The position numbers were made by a program, and so were the translations under genes. The notes beneath the pieces are model-generated. The model searched no databases. It was not told the origin of the DNA and saw only the letters and a list, made by a program, of their open reading frames with translations. A stretch of DNA of 64,000 nucleotides from the NCBI GenBank assembly GCA_002425245.1, contig DILW01000169.1:15778-79777 (forward strand), in the 5' to 3' direction. Shown one piece after another: positions 47,199 through 57,343 of the stretch. Origin of the DNA: Betaproteobacteria bacterium UBA5582. Lineage in GTDB: Bacteria > Pseudomonadota > Gammaproteobacteria > Burkholderiales > Rhodocyclaceae. Within the stretch, counting starts at the first letter, position 1; each line of letters begins with the position of its first letter.

Positions 47199-48600
47199 TG
47201 TTCAACTCCACTCGAAAATGTGCGCCGGACTCACTGGGTATGAGATCGACGCGCCCACCCAGGGCACGAACCAGTTCACGCACGATGGACAGGCCAACCC
47301 CGCTGCCGTTGCGAGCCACCGGAGCACTGCGGCGCCCCTGAACGAAGGGTTCGAAAATCCGCCGCACATCTTCCGGGGCCACGCCAGGACCGCTATCCAC
47401 ACAGTCGATGCGCCAACCGGTGGCATGAGGGGTGGCACTTAGCCGGATTCGGGCGTCATCCGGACTGAAATCGATGGCGTTGGCCAGCAGGTTGTCTAGA
47501 ATCACCGCCATCTTGCCGACATCGACCCAGGCTTCACCTTCCCCGGCCTCGACCGTGATGCGGATGTGTCGCGCCAGGGCTGCCAGTTCGTGACGCTTGG
47601 CAGCGTCGCTCAACAACTGGGCCGGACGAACGCGTTCCATGTTCAGATGCCGGGCTTCAAAAGCGGCCGCATTCAGGGTCAGCAGGCTTTCGATCTGGTT
47701 CTGCAGGCTGCCGACGTTGTGCGCCAAAATATCCACCACTTCGCGCTGGGAACCGGCCAGCGGCCCCGGAACCTCTTCGGCCAGCAGCGCAATACCTTCC
47801 TTGAGTGCGGTCAGCGGGGTCTTCAGTTCATGTGACACATGACGCAAATTGCGCTCCCGGTCGGCTTCCAGTTCCGCGAGACGCTGGCGCAGGTCGTCCA
47901 GGCGGGCGCCGAGACGACGAAGATCGGCCGGTCCCTCGACCAGCACTGGATCGTTGAATTCCCGTCCCCCCAGGCGGACGATGGCCTTCTCCAACTGGCG
48001 TACCGGCCTGATCAACCACCAGGCCATGGCCAAGGCCGCCAACAGCACCCCGGCCAAGGCTAGTGCCAGTCGGCTGCGGAGTTGCGCGCGCTGACGTTCC
48101 AGTTCGTCCAGCAAGCGCGCGTTACCCTTGTCTATCCAGCGCTGGCTGGTTTGCCTCATGTCATCGTTCAAGGCCCCCAGAGCGACCAGCAACGGCGCCA
48201 ACTCGTCGGCGCTGTGCCCCGCTTCGAGACCATTGCGCAAGGCTGCGGCAAGTTGCCGCCAGTTGTCTACGGTAGCCGCCAGTTCGGGGAGATCGATATG
48301 CTTCAACTGACTGATCGATTGGCCGTAGTGCTCATCAAAGCGCTCACGCAAGGCGGGATCGCCGAGGACCAGAAATTGCCGGGCGCTGCGTTCCATGTCG
48401 ACGGTGCGTTCGGCGAGTACCTGAACGACCGCCGTCAGTCGCAAGGCATGCTGATTGTTTTCGCGGCTTTCTCCGACCAGCCCCTCGAGCAACCACCAGC
48501 CATGTGCGGCTACGCCACCCAGCAAGGTGACGATGAAAAGGACTCCGGCAAGCATGCCGTGACGAAAGGAGAGAGACAACGGCACCTCAAATGATGACAA
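47179..48600 (-). CDS. glrK: Sensor histidine kinase GlrK (QseE)
   Basis: A 473-residue membrane kinase: helices at about 15-37 and 175-195 around a helical periplasmic sensor, a HAMP linker (RPVRQLEKAIVRLGGREF), the HisKA dimerisation helix with phosphoacceptor His near 256 in LRHVSHELKTPLTALKEG, and the HATPase domain (NLLANAIDFSPDD, DSGPGVAPEDVRRIFEPF, GSGVGLSIVRELV). It phosphorylates GlrR encoded downstream. Its start is about 260 bases from the divergent bactofilin gene. Confidence 0.92.
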   Translation of the reverse strand: MSSFEVPLSLSFRHGMLAGVLFIVTLLGGVAAHGWWLLEGLVGESRENNQHALRLTAVVQVLAERTVDMERSARQFLVLGDPALRERFDEHYGQSISQLKHIDLPELAATVDNWRQLAAALRNGLEAGHSADELAPLLVALGALNDDMRQTSQRWIDKGNARLLDELERQRAQLRSRLALALAGVLLAALAMAWWLIRPVRQLEKAIVRLGGREFNDPVLVEGPADLRRLGARLDDLRQRLAELEADRERNLRHVSHELKTPLTALKEGIALLAEEVPGPLAGSQREVVDILAHNVGSLQNQIESLLTLNAAAFEARHLNMERVRPAQLLSDAAKRHELAALARHIRITVEAGEGEAWVDVGKMAVILDNLLANAIDFSPDDARIRLSATPHATGWRIDCVDSGPGVAPEDVRRIFEPFVQGRRSAPVARNGSGVGLSIVRELVRALGGRVDLIPSESGAHFRVELNNAIQAA

Positions 48601-48649
48601 AAGATTAGTTGGTTAAATTTTATACTGGCGAATCATGAGCTTAAACCAT

Positions 48650-48667
48650 GTCGCCAATTGACGACAT
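48650..48667. promoter_or_regulatory. GlrR-type site 1 (TGTC-N10-GACA)
   Basis: TGTCG-N8-CGACA palindrome, matching the TGTC-N10-GACA sites of enteric GlrR. It is centred about 160 bases before the predicted bactofilin transcription start, the usual distance for a sigma-54 enhancer. Confidence 0.7.
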
Positions 48668-48714
48668 TGTACGCCGCCTGGAATGGCCGAGTTCGAGCGC
48701 CTGGACAAATAGCT

Positions 48715-48732
48715 GTCGCCTCCTGCCGACAA
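48715..48732. promoter_or_regulatory. GlrR-type site 2 (TGTC-N10-GACA)
   Basis: A second TGTCG-N8-CGACA palindrome 65 bases after the first (about six helical turns). It is centred about 100 bases before the predicted start of transcription. Confidence 0.72.
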
Positions 48733-48794
48733 CGAATTTCCCGTGCGTCAAACCATTATCTTTCATTGTGTTGATTCAATTGACTTTTTTATTC

Positions 48795-48810
48795 TGGCAC
48801 ACAATTCGCT
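48795..48810 (+). promoter_or_regulatory. Sigma-54 (-24/-12) promoter of the bactofilin gene
   Basis: TGGCAC-N5-TCGCT with the obligatory GG-N10-GC spacing; one mismatch in the -12 box. The start of transcription would be about 35 bases before the bactofilin ATG. Confidence 0.7.
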
Positions 48811-48856
48811 GTAGGCATTGCGAGCGTCAATTCCGGCCTCGTCTTCAGGAGACTCC

Positions 48857-49444
48857 ATGTTCATGAAATCCAGCCCGCCCAATAATCGAGCGGACCAGAA
48901 CCTGCAGCGAAACACGAATCCCGCTCTCGGTAGCGCCACCCCACCCCCAACAGTGAACGGAATGACAAGAAGCAGCGCACAACCCAGCGCACAACCCAGC
49001 GTACCCACGTTGCCGGAGAGCAGCGAAAAGGAAGCTTCACCGGTCATCAATACAGCGCAAAGCGACAAAACAACGGAGAAAGATGCGGGCGCACGTTTGA
49101 TCGTGGGTCCGGATGTAAAATTGAAAGGCGCTGAGATCCTGGATTGCGACATGCTTGTCGTCGAGGGACGGGTTGAGGCAACCATGGACAGCCGGGTCAT
49201 CCGGATTGCCGACAAGGGTTCGTTTTCGGGCAAGGTCAGCATCGACGTCGCCGAGATTCACGGTTGCTTCGATGGCGAACTGACCGCTCGTTCGCAACTG
49301 ATCATTCACGCCACCGGCCGGGTCAGCGGCAAGATTCGCTACGGCAAGCTGGTCATCGCCGAAGGTGGCGAGCTGTGTGGCGACATCAACGCCCTGGCGG
49401 CAGAAAGAAACCACCCGCCCATCCTGAGCGCTCTTACTGCCTGA
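48857..49444 (+). CDS. Bactofilin (polymer-forming cytoskeletal protein)
   Basis: A 195-residue protein. The start at ATG 48857 follows CAGGAG. A disordered Pro/Ser/Thr-rich N-terminal tail of about 80 residues precedes the bactofilin beta-helix (LIVGPDVKLKGAEILDCDMLV, VEGRVEATMDSRVIRIADKG, IHGCFDGELTARSQLIIHAT, YGKLVIAEGGELCGDI). Bactofilins polymerise at the membrane and position envelope-building enzymes. Two GlrR-type sites and a sigma-54 promoter lie upstream. It is closed by a strong terminator. Confidence 0.9.
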   Translation: MFMKSSPPNNRADQNLQRNTNPALGSATPPPTVNGMTRSSAQPSAQPSVPTLPESSEKEASPVINTAQSDKTTEKDAGARLIVGPDVKLKGAEILDCDMLVVEGRVEATMDSRVIRIADKGSFSGKVSIDVAEIHGCFDGELTARSQLIIHATGRVSGKIRYGKLVIAEGGELCGDINALAAERNHPPILSALTA

Positions 49445-49465
49445 GCGCAAAGGCTGGTCATTTTT

Positions 49466-49505
49466 GGGGAAGCCCCGTAGACTGCGGGCCTTCCCCGTTT
49501 TTTTT
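49466..49505 (+). terminator. Rho-independent terminator after the bactofilin gene
   Basis: GGGGAAG...CTTCCCC outer stem with an inner CCCG/CGGG stem, followed by a run of eight T, just before ettA. Confidence 0.85.
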
Positions 49506-49520
49506 GTCACAGACGAGACC

Positions 49521-51185
<1,665 letters not shown>

Positions 51186-51204
51186 GTGCAATCCGCAAAA
51201 CAGA

Positions 51205-51227
51205 ACGGGCGCCATTTCGGCGCCCGT
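51205..51227. terminator. Two-way terminator between ettA and the small minus-strand gene
   Basis: A 9-bp perfect stem ACGGGCGCC / GGCGCCCGT with an ATTTC loop followed by a T-rich stretch (CTTTCATTTT). Confidence 0.8.
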
Positions 51228-51267
51228 CTTTCATTTTCCTGCCCCGCGTTTCGCGGAACAGCGAAAC

Positions 51268-51546
51268 TCAGTGCTTGAGGCTGGCGGAAAAAACCGCCTT
51301 GCTTCTTTCGGACAACTGGAATTCAGCGAAGGCGCGCTCGATTTCGGCGCTGTTGCTGCCTGCAGAGTGATCTTCGAAACAAATGCCGATGCTCTTGCCA
51401 TTGGCAGCCAGCGTCTGGAAAGCGTATCGCCAGCGTTGGGCTTCCGCCAGACGCTCGCGCAACTGCGCTTCGTTGGAAATCGAGATACCGGCCTTCTTCA
51501 GGGAATCCAGAAACTCCTCGAAGGACTCATTGCTCAGACTACCCAT
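51268..51546 (-). CDS. Small hypothetical protein
   Basis: A 92-residue soluble protein that I do not recognise. It is predicted to be largely helical with an acidic N-terminal half (SNESFEEFLDSLKKAG, SNEAQLRERLAEAQRW) and a central GKSIGICFEDHSAGSNS strand-loop. CGGAGA precedes its ATG and it ends at a shared terminator facing ettA, so it is a genuine stand-alone gene rather than a shadow. Confidence 0.6.
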   Translation of the reverse strand: MGSLSNESFEEFLDSLKKAGISISNEAQLRERLAEAQRWRYAFQTLAANGKSIGICFEDHSAGSNSAEIERAFAEFQLSERSKAVFSASLKH

Positions 51547-51653
51547 TCATTTCTCCGTGAGATACGGTGCGACTGCACCATGCTTCCATTAACGACGCCA
51601 TCGCCATTCGGTTGACACAAAAGTGATAGAAGTTTGAATGCGATAATTACGCC

Positions 51654-52475
51654 ATGAAAAAACAGAACCTGCCTGCCACCATCCCGGAAATTCGTCCCGG
51701 GCAGTCGATCGAACTGCTCAAGGAACTGCACATCCTGACCCGCGACGGCAAACTCAATCAGGACAGCCGGCGCAAGCTCAAGCAGGTCTACCATCTCGCC
51801 CAGTTCATCGAGCCGCTACTCGATGGCATGGAAACTCTGGTTGACCATGGCGCCGGCAAATCCTATCTTGGCTTCATCCTCTACGATCTCTTTATCAAGA
51901 GCCGTGCCAGCGGCGAGGTCGTCGGCATCGAGACGCGTGCCAAACTGGTCGACAAATCGCGCGAACTGGCCACCCGGCTTGACTTCCCGCGCATGCGCTT
52001 CCTCGCCTGCACGGTTGAAGAAGCGATGACCTCGGACGCGCTGCCGGCCCGTGTCGATGTCGTCACCGCCCTGCACGCCTGCAATACCGCCACCGACGAC
52101 GCGATTCGCTTCGCATTGACACGACAGGCACAGCACATTGTCCTGGTGCCCTGTTGCCAGGCCGAGGTCGCTGCAACGATGCGCGCGCGCAAAGCCGAAT
52201 CGCTGGCGCGGACGCCGCTCGCCGAACTGTGGCGACACCCGATCCATACCCGCGAACTGGGTAGCCACCTGACCAACGTGCTGCGTTGTCTGTTGCTGGA
52301 GTCGCATGGCTACGACGTCACCGTCACCGAGCTGGTCGGCTGGGAGCACTCGATGAAGAACGAACTGATCATCGCTAGCCTGCGCGGCAAGCCACGCAAG
52401 AACGCCCGCGAGCGGGCCGAAGCCATCCTGCGCGAGTTCAATATCGAGGAACTTGCCCCTCGTTTCACCTACTAA
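51654..52475 (+). CDS. SAM-dependent methyltransferase (Methyltransf_32-like)
   Basis: A 273-residue class I methyltransferase-like protein. Motif I is LVDHGAGKSYLGFILYDL, followed by GEVVGIETRAKLVDKSREL. The characteristic post-motif is TALHACNTATDDAIRFAL, and VLVPCCQAEVAA has the PCC tripeptide typical of the METTL25/GSTCD-like group. C-terminal: SMKNELIIASLRGKP. Substrate unknown. It lies 6 bases before rlhA, so a role in RNA modification is possible by association. Confidence 0.75.
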   Translation: MKKQNLPATIPEIRPGQSIELLKELHILTRDGKLNQDSRRKLKQVYHLAQFIEPLLDGMETLVDHGAGKSYLGFILYDLFIKSRASGEVVGIETRAKLVDKSRELATRLDFPRMRFLACTVEEAMTSDALPARVDVVTALHACNTATDDAIRFALTRQAQHIVLVPCCQAEVAATMRARKAESLARTPLAELWRHPIHTRELGSHLTNVLRCLLLESHGYDVTVTELVGWEHSMKNELIIASLRGKPRKNARERAEAILREFNIEELAPRFTY

Positions 52476-52481
52476 GGCGCC

Positions 52482-54383
52482 ATGACGCGTATCCAGCACC
52501 CCCTCGAACTCCTGGCCCCGGCCAAAAACGCTGACTTCGGCATCGAAGCCATCAAGCACGGCGCCGACGCCGTCTACATCGGCGGCCCGGCCTTCGGCGC
52601 CCGCTACGGCGCCGGCAACGATGTCGGCGAAATCCGACGCCTGTGCGATTTCGCCCACCGTTTCCGGGCCAAGGTCTTCGTCGCGCTGAACACCATCCTG
52701 CACGACAGCGAACTTGAAGCCAGCCGCCAGCTTGCCTGGGAGTTGTACGACGCTGGCGCCGATGCGCTGATCATCCAGGACATGGGCCTGCTCGAACTCG
52801 ATCTGCCGCCGATTCAACTCCATGCGAGCACCCAGACCGACATCCGCAACCCGGCCAAGGCACGCTTCCTCGAAGACGCCGGCTTCTCGCAGATCGTCCT
52901 GGCGCGCGAGATGAGCATCGCCGAAATCGGCCAGGTCGCCGCCGCGACGACGCTGTCGCTTGAGTACTTCGTGCATGGCGCGCTCTGTGTCGCTTATTCG
53001 GGACAGTGCTACATCAGCCACGCCCACACCGGCCGCAGCGCCAACCGCGGCGAGTGTTCGCAGGCCTGCCGGCTGCCGTATACGCTGGTCGACGACAAGG
53101 GCAAAACCATCACCGAGAACCAGCACCTGCTGTCGATGAAGGACAACAACCAGTCGGACAACCTGCGTGCGCTGGTCGAAGCCGGTGTTTCCTCGTTCAA
53201 GATCGAGGGCCGGCTGAAGGACCTGTCCTACGTCAAGAACATCACCGCCCACTACCGCACGCTGCTCGACGAGATCATCGCGTCCGACCCGCGCTACGTG
53301 CGCGCTTCCAGCGGCCGTTCGAGCTTCACCTTCACGCCACAGCCGGAGAAGACCTTCAACCGCGGCTATACCGACTACTTCGCCGGCGGTCGCCAGGACG
53401 ACATCGGCGCCTTCGATTCGCCGGCCTTCGTCGGCGAACCGATTGGCGAGGTGGAAGCGATCGGCGACGGCTGGCTCACCGTCAATACCGCCGAAACCTT
53501 CCACAACGGTGACGGCGTCTGCTTCCACGATGCGCACGGAGACGTCCAGGGGATGCGCATCAACCGGGTCGAGGGCAAGAAACTCTTCCCGATGGAAATC
53601 CCGGCCGAGCTGAGCGAAGGCACCACCCTGTTCCGCAACCGCGACCAGGAATTCGAACGCGCGCTGGAAAAGGATTCGGCCGACCGGCGCGTGAGCGTCA
53701 AGGCGGTGTTCACTGAACAGACCGACGCTTTCGTGCTCACCTTGACCGACGAGGATCAGGTCAGCGTGGCCGTCAGCCTGCCGCGCGATGAGCGGATCGG
53801 CAGCGAACTGGCGCAGAACCCGGAAGCCGCGCTGGGCAAGCTGAAGGAAAACCTCGGCAAGTTCGGCAACACCATGTTCGTCGCTGCAGCCGTCGACCTG
53901 CAACTGAGCCAGGCCTGGTTCCTTCCGGTCGGCGCGATCAATGCGCTGCGCCGCGAGGCCGCCGAACAACTCGAAGCCGCCCGCCTCGCCAGCCATCCGC
54001 GCCCACCGCGCGCGACTCCGGCGGCCGATCCGGCGCCCTACCCGCAGGACGAACTGACCTACCTCGGCAACGTCTTCAACACCAAGGCCCGTGCTTTCTA
54101 CGAGAAACACGGCGTGCGGCTGATCGAGGACGCCTACGAAGCCGGCAACGAAAAGGGCATGGTCTCGCTGATGATCACCCGACACTGCCTGCGCTACAGT
54201 TTCAACCTCTGCCCGAAGGAGGTGAAACACTTGAAGCCGGACCCGATGACGCTGATCAACGGCAACGAAAAGCTGATCCTCAAGTTCGACTGCAAGGCCT
54301 GCGAGATGCACGTCGTCGGCAAGATGAAAAAAGGCGTCACCCTCAACCTCGGCAGCATCCGGCCGACCGGTGGCTGTGGATGA
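52482..54383 (+). CDS. rlhA: U32-family 23S rRNA C2501 hydroxylase RlhA
   Basis: A 633-residue U32 'peptidase' of the long YdcP/RlhA class. Diagnostic parts are LELLAPAKNADFGIEAIKHG, DAVYIGGPAFGARYG, IQLHASTQTDIRN, FVHGALCVAYSGQCYISHA and SANRGECSQACRLPYTL (cluster-binding cysteines). The C-terminal domain ends with RHCLRYSFNLCPKE and KFDCKACEMHVVGK. The length excludes the shorter TrhP (YegQ), about 450 residues. It hydroxylates 23S rRNA C2501 with prephenate-derived chemistry in E. coli. It overlaps the zinc-finger gene by 4 bases. Confidence 0.9.
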   Translation: MTRIQHPLELLAPAKNADFGIEAIKHGADAVYIGGPAFGARYGAGNDVGEIRRLCDFAHRFRAKVFVALNTILHDSELEASRQLAWELYDAGADALIIQDMGLLELDLPPIQLHASTQTDIRNPAKARFLEDAGFSQIVLAREMSIAEIGQVAAATTLSLEYFVHGALCVAYSGQCYISHAHTGRSANRGECSQACRLPYTLVDDKGKTITENQHLLSMKDNNQSDNLRALVEAGVSSFKIEGRLKDLSYVKNITAHYRTLLDEIIASDPRYVRASSGRSSFTFTPQPEKTFNRGYTDYFAGGRQDDIGAFDSPAFVGEPIGEVEAIGDGWLTVNTAETFHNGDGVCFHDAHGDVQGMRINRVEGKKLFPMEIPAELSEGTTLFRNRDQEFERALEKDSADRRVSVKAVFTEQTDAFVLTLTDEDQVSVAVSLPRDERIGSELAQNPEAALGKLKENLGKFGNTMFVAAAVDLQLSQAWFLPVGAINALRREAAEQLEAARLASHPRPPRATPAADPAPYPQDELTYLGNVFNTKARAFYEKHGVRLIEDAYEAGNEKGMVSLMITRHCLRYSFNLCPKEVKHLKPDPMTLINGNEKLILKFDCKACEMHVVGKMKKGVTLNLGSIRPTGGCG

Positions 54384-55093
54384 AACCAACGTCCTGCCCC
54401 TCCTGCCGGCAGCCGATGGAAAAGCGGCGCTTCGAGCGCATGCACCACGGCGAAGTCATCCTCGATCTCTGTTTCCACTGCCACGGCATCTGGTTCGACG
54501 AATTCGAGAGCGTGCAGATCACTCCTGGCGGCGTCATCGAGTTGTTCCGCCTGATCCACGAACACCGCGATGCACAAAGGTTGCCGTTGCATGATGTACT
54601 GCGCTGCCCACGCTGCGACGAACGTCTGTTGAGCGGACTTGATGTCTCCAAACACGGCGGCCGCTTCAACTATCACCGCTGCCTGCAGAAGCACGGTCGC
54701 TTCACCACCTTCGCCCAGCTGATGATCGAGAAAGGCTTCGTCCGCCAACTGAGCGGCAGCGAAATCGACGACCTGGCGGCCCGGGTCGGCACCGTACGTT
54801 GCACCGGTTGCGGCGCGCCGGTCGATATCCGCCAGGATCATGCCTGCCGGCATTGCCGGGCGCCCATCGCCATCCTCGACCCTGACGCCGTGGACAAGGC
54901 ACTATCCCGCTTCGATAACGCCGAAATCCAGCGTACTACCCGCGATGTGGAACTGCTCGGCGATGCGATCATTCTCGCCGAGCGGGAAAAAGCTCGCTAT
55001 GAAAGAGAACAACGGATCCAACGCAGCCAGATGGACATTGGCGACTTGATCGTCAGCGGCGCTGGGCTGCTATGGCAGATACTGCGCCGTTAA
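54380..55093 (+). CDS. zf-TFIIB-type zinc-ribbon protein
   Basis: A 237-residue protein with several zinc ribbons: CPSCRQPM...CFHCHGIWFDEFE at the start (zf-TFIIB type), CPRCDERL and RCTGCGAPVDIRQDHACRHCRAP near 145-165. The C-terminal part is a charged helix (AEREKARYEREQRIQRSQMD) and a short hydrophobic end (GDLIVSGAGLLWQIL). Function unknown; it is translationally coupled to rlhA by ATGA overlap. Confidence 0.8.
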   Translation: MKPTSCPSCRQPMEKRRFERMHHGEVILDLCFHCHGIWFDEFESVQITPGGVIELFRLIHEHRDAQRLPLHDVLRCPRCDERLLSGLDVSKHGGRFNYHRCLQKHGRFTTFAQLMIEKGFVRQLSGSEIDDLAARVGTVRCTGCGAPVDIRQDHACRHCRAPIAILDPDAVDKALSRFDNAEIQRTTRDVELLGDAIILAEREKARYEREQRIQRSQMDIGDLIVSGAGLLWQILRR

Positions 55094-55100
55094 CTGAAAA

Positions 55101-55118
55101 GCGGGCCCGCGGGCCCGC
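55101..55118. terminator. GC-only hairpin between convergent genes
   Basis: GCGGGCCC-GC-GGGCCCGC perfect palindrome between the zinc-ribbon gene and the convergent OmpA-like gene. No T-run; a possible two-way terminator. Confidence 0.5.
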
Positions 55119-55141
55119 CCATTGAAGCCACCGATGCCGGC

Positions 55142-55621
55142 TTACTGAACGCGAATTTCGACGCGCCGGCTTTCTTCAGCCGAACCGCCGCCCAGCGTCG
55201 TTTCCGGCTTGCGCAACTTGATGCGCTCGGCCGCAACGCCACCGGCAACCAGCGCATCACGCACCGCCAGCGCACGTTGTTTGGCCAGTTCGGCATTCAT
55301 CGCCGGATCGCCGGATTCATCGTGGAACCCGGACAACAGGACGATGGCCTGGGCATTGCCAGCCAGCGCCGTCATCGTCTGGGCAACGACGGCCTGGTCA
55401 TCGGCACCGAGAGTAGCCGAACCAACCGCGAAATAAACCTTGGCCAGAGCCTCGCCAACCGGGGCGATATCGCTCTCGCCGGCAACGGCAACCGTGGCGG
55501 GCGCGGCAGACTGCCCGGCCTTCCAGACGCCAAGACTGGTCACCAGCGCGATTACGCCAAAAATCACCCCGGCGAGAACGCCAAAAACCACACCCTGGGT
55601 TTCGTTTTCATCTTGAGACAT
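55142..55621 (-). CDS. OmpA-family membrane-anchored protein
   Basis: A 159-residue protein with one N-terminal membrane helix (VVFGVLAGVIFGVIALVTSLG) and a C-terminal OmpA-like peptidoglycan-binding domain: VYFAVGSATLGADDQAVV, IVLLSGFHDESGDPAMNAELAKQRA and VRDALVAGGVAAERI, ending RRVEIRV. It probably links the inner membrane to peptidoglycan. Probably monocistronic. Confidence 0.82.
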   Translation of the reverse strand: MSQDENETQGVVFGVLAGVIFGVIALVTSLGVWKAGQSAAPATVAVAGESDIAPVGEALAKVYFAVGSATLGADDQAVVAQTMTALAGNAQAIVLLSGFHDESGDPAMNAELAKQRALAVRDALVAGGVAAERIKLRKPETTLGGGSAEESRRVEIRVQ

Positions 55622-55661
55622 GCTTGAACCTCGTCAGGAAAGAAAAAATTATCCGGGCATT

Positions 55662-56213
55662 TTAACCAGCTTGCGAAGACAAAAGTAGCTCCGGTGACAA
55701 CTGCAAGGATTGTTCGCCGCAAGCCAGCCAGATTGTGCCTTCCTGGATGGTGCACGCCAGTTTCATCGAGCGCTCGGCGAGGCGCCCCAGCGCCTGGGTT
55801 TCATCGGCGCTCAGCCGCAGCACGGTAAGATTGGAGAAGCGCGCCAGCAACGGCACGGTCTGTTGCCACCAGACATCGACCGAACGACCACCGTAACTGA
55901 TCACGATCGCGCGATCGGCCTTGTTGCAACCCTTGCGGATGCGATTCTCGTCGGGCTGACCGACTTCAATCCAGGTGCGCAACACGCCGGCGGGATCGAT
56001 CTCCTGCAATGCACAATCGTCCTCGCTCGACAAACCCTTGCCAAAAGCCAGATCCGGGCCGGCGTAAAGGGCAAAGGCGAGGATGCGCACCATCATCCGC
56101 TCATCGTTCTCGGAAGGATGGCGGGCAACGGTCAGCGCATACTCGGCAAAATGCCCGCGGTCGAGATCGGATACCTGCAATTCGGCCTTGAAGACCGTCG
56201 ATTTGAGCGCCAT
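55662..56213 (-). CDS. yaeQ: YaeQ family protein
   Basis: A 183-residue PD-(D/E)XK-fold protein. It starts MALKSTVFKAELQVSDLDRG and has LTVARHPSENDERMMVRILAFAL, TWIEVGQPDENRIRKGC, VISYGGRSVDVWWQQ and the CTIQEGTIWLACGEQ end, all matching YaeQ. Its biochemical role is unsettled (early links to RfaH suppression). I use ATG 56213 (as in E. coli) instead of the Met two codons upstream. Confidence 0.93.
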   Translation of the reverse strand: MALKSTVFKAELQVSDLDRGHFAEYALTVARHPSENDERMMVRILAFALYAGPDLAFGKGLSSEDDCALQEIDPAGVLRTWIEVGQPDENRIRKGCNKADRAIVISYGGRSVDVWWQQTVPLLARFSNLTVLRLSADETQALGRLAERSMKLACTIQEGTIWLACGEQSLQLSPELLLSSQAG

Positions 56214-56279
56214 GGGCAACCCCGAAAAAAGCGGCGATTATCCCATGACGGCAGCGCCTAGCCCGTTTAGCATTGCACC

Positions 56280-56504
56280 ATGGACGCTTCGCAAATGATT
56301 GCCCAGACGGTGGCCCGCAAGCGCTGCGCGAGTTGCCAGCGCTGGACCGGCCCGCGTTTGCCCGGCGCGGATGCCGGGACGGTACTGATCGAATCGGAGA
56401 CTGTCACCGGCCTGTGCGAAGGTGGCGGCTGGCACGGCTCAGAACGCCGCGCCCGTTCGGCATGCGGGCACTGGCTGCGCTGGCAGGTGCTGGCGGATGC
56501 CTAG
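56280..56504 (+). CDS. Small cysteine-containing hypothetical protein
   Basis: A 74-residue protein, unrecognised. It has a CxxC pair (C16, C19) and single cysteines at 46 and 62 (GLCEGG, SACGHW) that could bind a metal. Trp-rich (four Trp). It is divergent from yaeQ and overlaps the end of the HDOD gene on the other strand by 4 bases. Coding status is likely but not certain. Confidence 0.5.
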   Translation: MDASQMIAQTVARKRCASCQRWTGPRLPGADAGTVLIESETVTGLCEGGGWHGSERRARSACGHWLRWQVLADA

Positions 56505-57343
56505 GAGAAGCTCCGCGACAGATAGCGGGTACGCGCCTCAATCCTGCCGAACAGGTAGTTGAGGTCATCCTTCCAGTCGATACCCAGCAGATCGCAGGCA
56601 GCAGCCGACAGTCTGCTGACCCTGGCCTGATCGTGCCCCGTCAGCTCCAGCGCATTGGCGACGGCTTCAGCCACGTGGGTGGCAGCAACCAGCTTGTCGG
56701 CAGGCGGATGCACGTCGTGGTGATGTTCGATTGCCGCAATCACCGTTGCCGGCAAGCGCCAGGCCGTGGCGAGCAGGTGGCCGATGGCGCAATGGTCGGT
56801 GTTGAAGTGTTGGCGTTCGGCAGTGAGGATATCCTTCTTCGGATCACGTTCCAGACTCATCCTGACCATCTGGAACTCAAGCGGAAAACAGCGGGCCATC
56901 CACAGTTGGCCGATGTCGTGCAGCAAGCCGCAAACCAGCGCCAGATCGGGCGAGCAATGACCTATCCTGGCCAGTTCCTGCGCCGTAACACCGACAGCAA
57001 CGCTGTGCTTCCAGAAATGATGGGCCATCCGGCTTTCCCGGGAGAACTCGGCAATACTCACGGCAAGTACGATTTCCCTCAGCCTGCTCAGACCGATGAG
57101 AGATACGGCCACCTGCATGTCGCGCACATCGCGCGGGGTACGACCGGCCATCGCCGCCGCATTGGCAATCGACAAAACCTGCGCAGCAATGACCGGGTCC
57201 CGGCCGACCAGCTGGATCAGTGCACCCAGAGTGGCGTTATCGTCATCGAGCGTAGCCAGAATATCGTTGACGATGCTGGGAAAGGCCGGCAGCAGCGCCG
57301 CCCGTTCGATGATCTCGCTTTCCTTGATGTGAAGCGCCATCAC
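56501..57343 (-). CDS. HDOD-domain signalling protein
   Basis: A 280-residue HDOD protein. The domain spans about 20-215: LLPAFPSIVNDILATLDDD, LIQLVGRDPVIAAQVLSIANAA, ISLIGLSRLREIVLAVS, the degenerate HD-type CGLLHDIGQLWMARCFP and IGHLLATAWRLPATVIAAIEHHHDVH. HDOD domains act in regulation of motility, c-di-GMP or stress without a known enzyme activity. It overlaps the upstream small gene by 4 bases, so the two form an operon. Confidence 0.88.
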   Translation of the reverse strand: MMALHIKESEIIERAALLPAFPSIVNDILATLDDDNATLGALIQLVGRDPVIAAQVLSIANAAAMAGRTPRDVRDMQVAVSLIGLSRLREIVLAVSIAEFSRESRMAHHFWKHSVAVGVTAQELARIGHCSPDLALVCGLLHDIGQLWMARCFPLEFQMVRMSLERDPKKDILTAERQHFNTDHCAIGHLLATAWRLPATVIAAIEHHHDVHPPADKLVAATHVAEAVANALELTGHDQARVSRLSAAACDLLGIDWKDDLNYLFGRIEARTRYLSRSFS

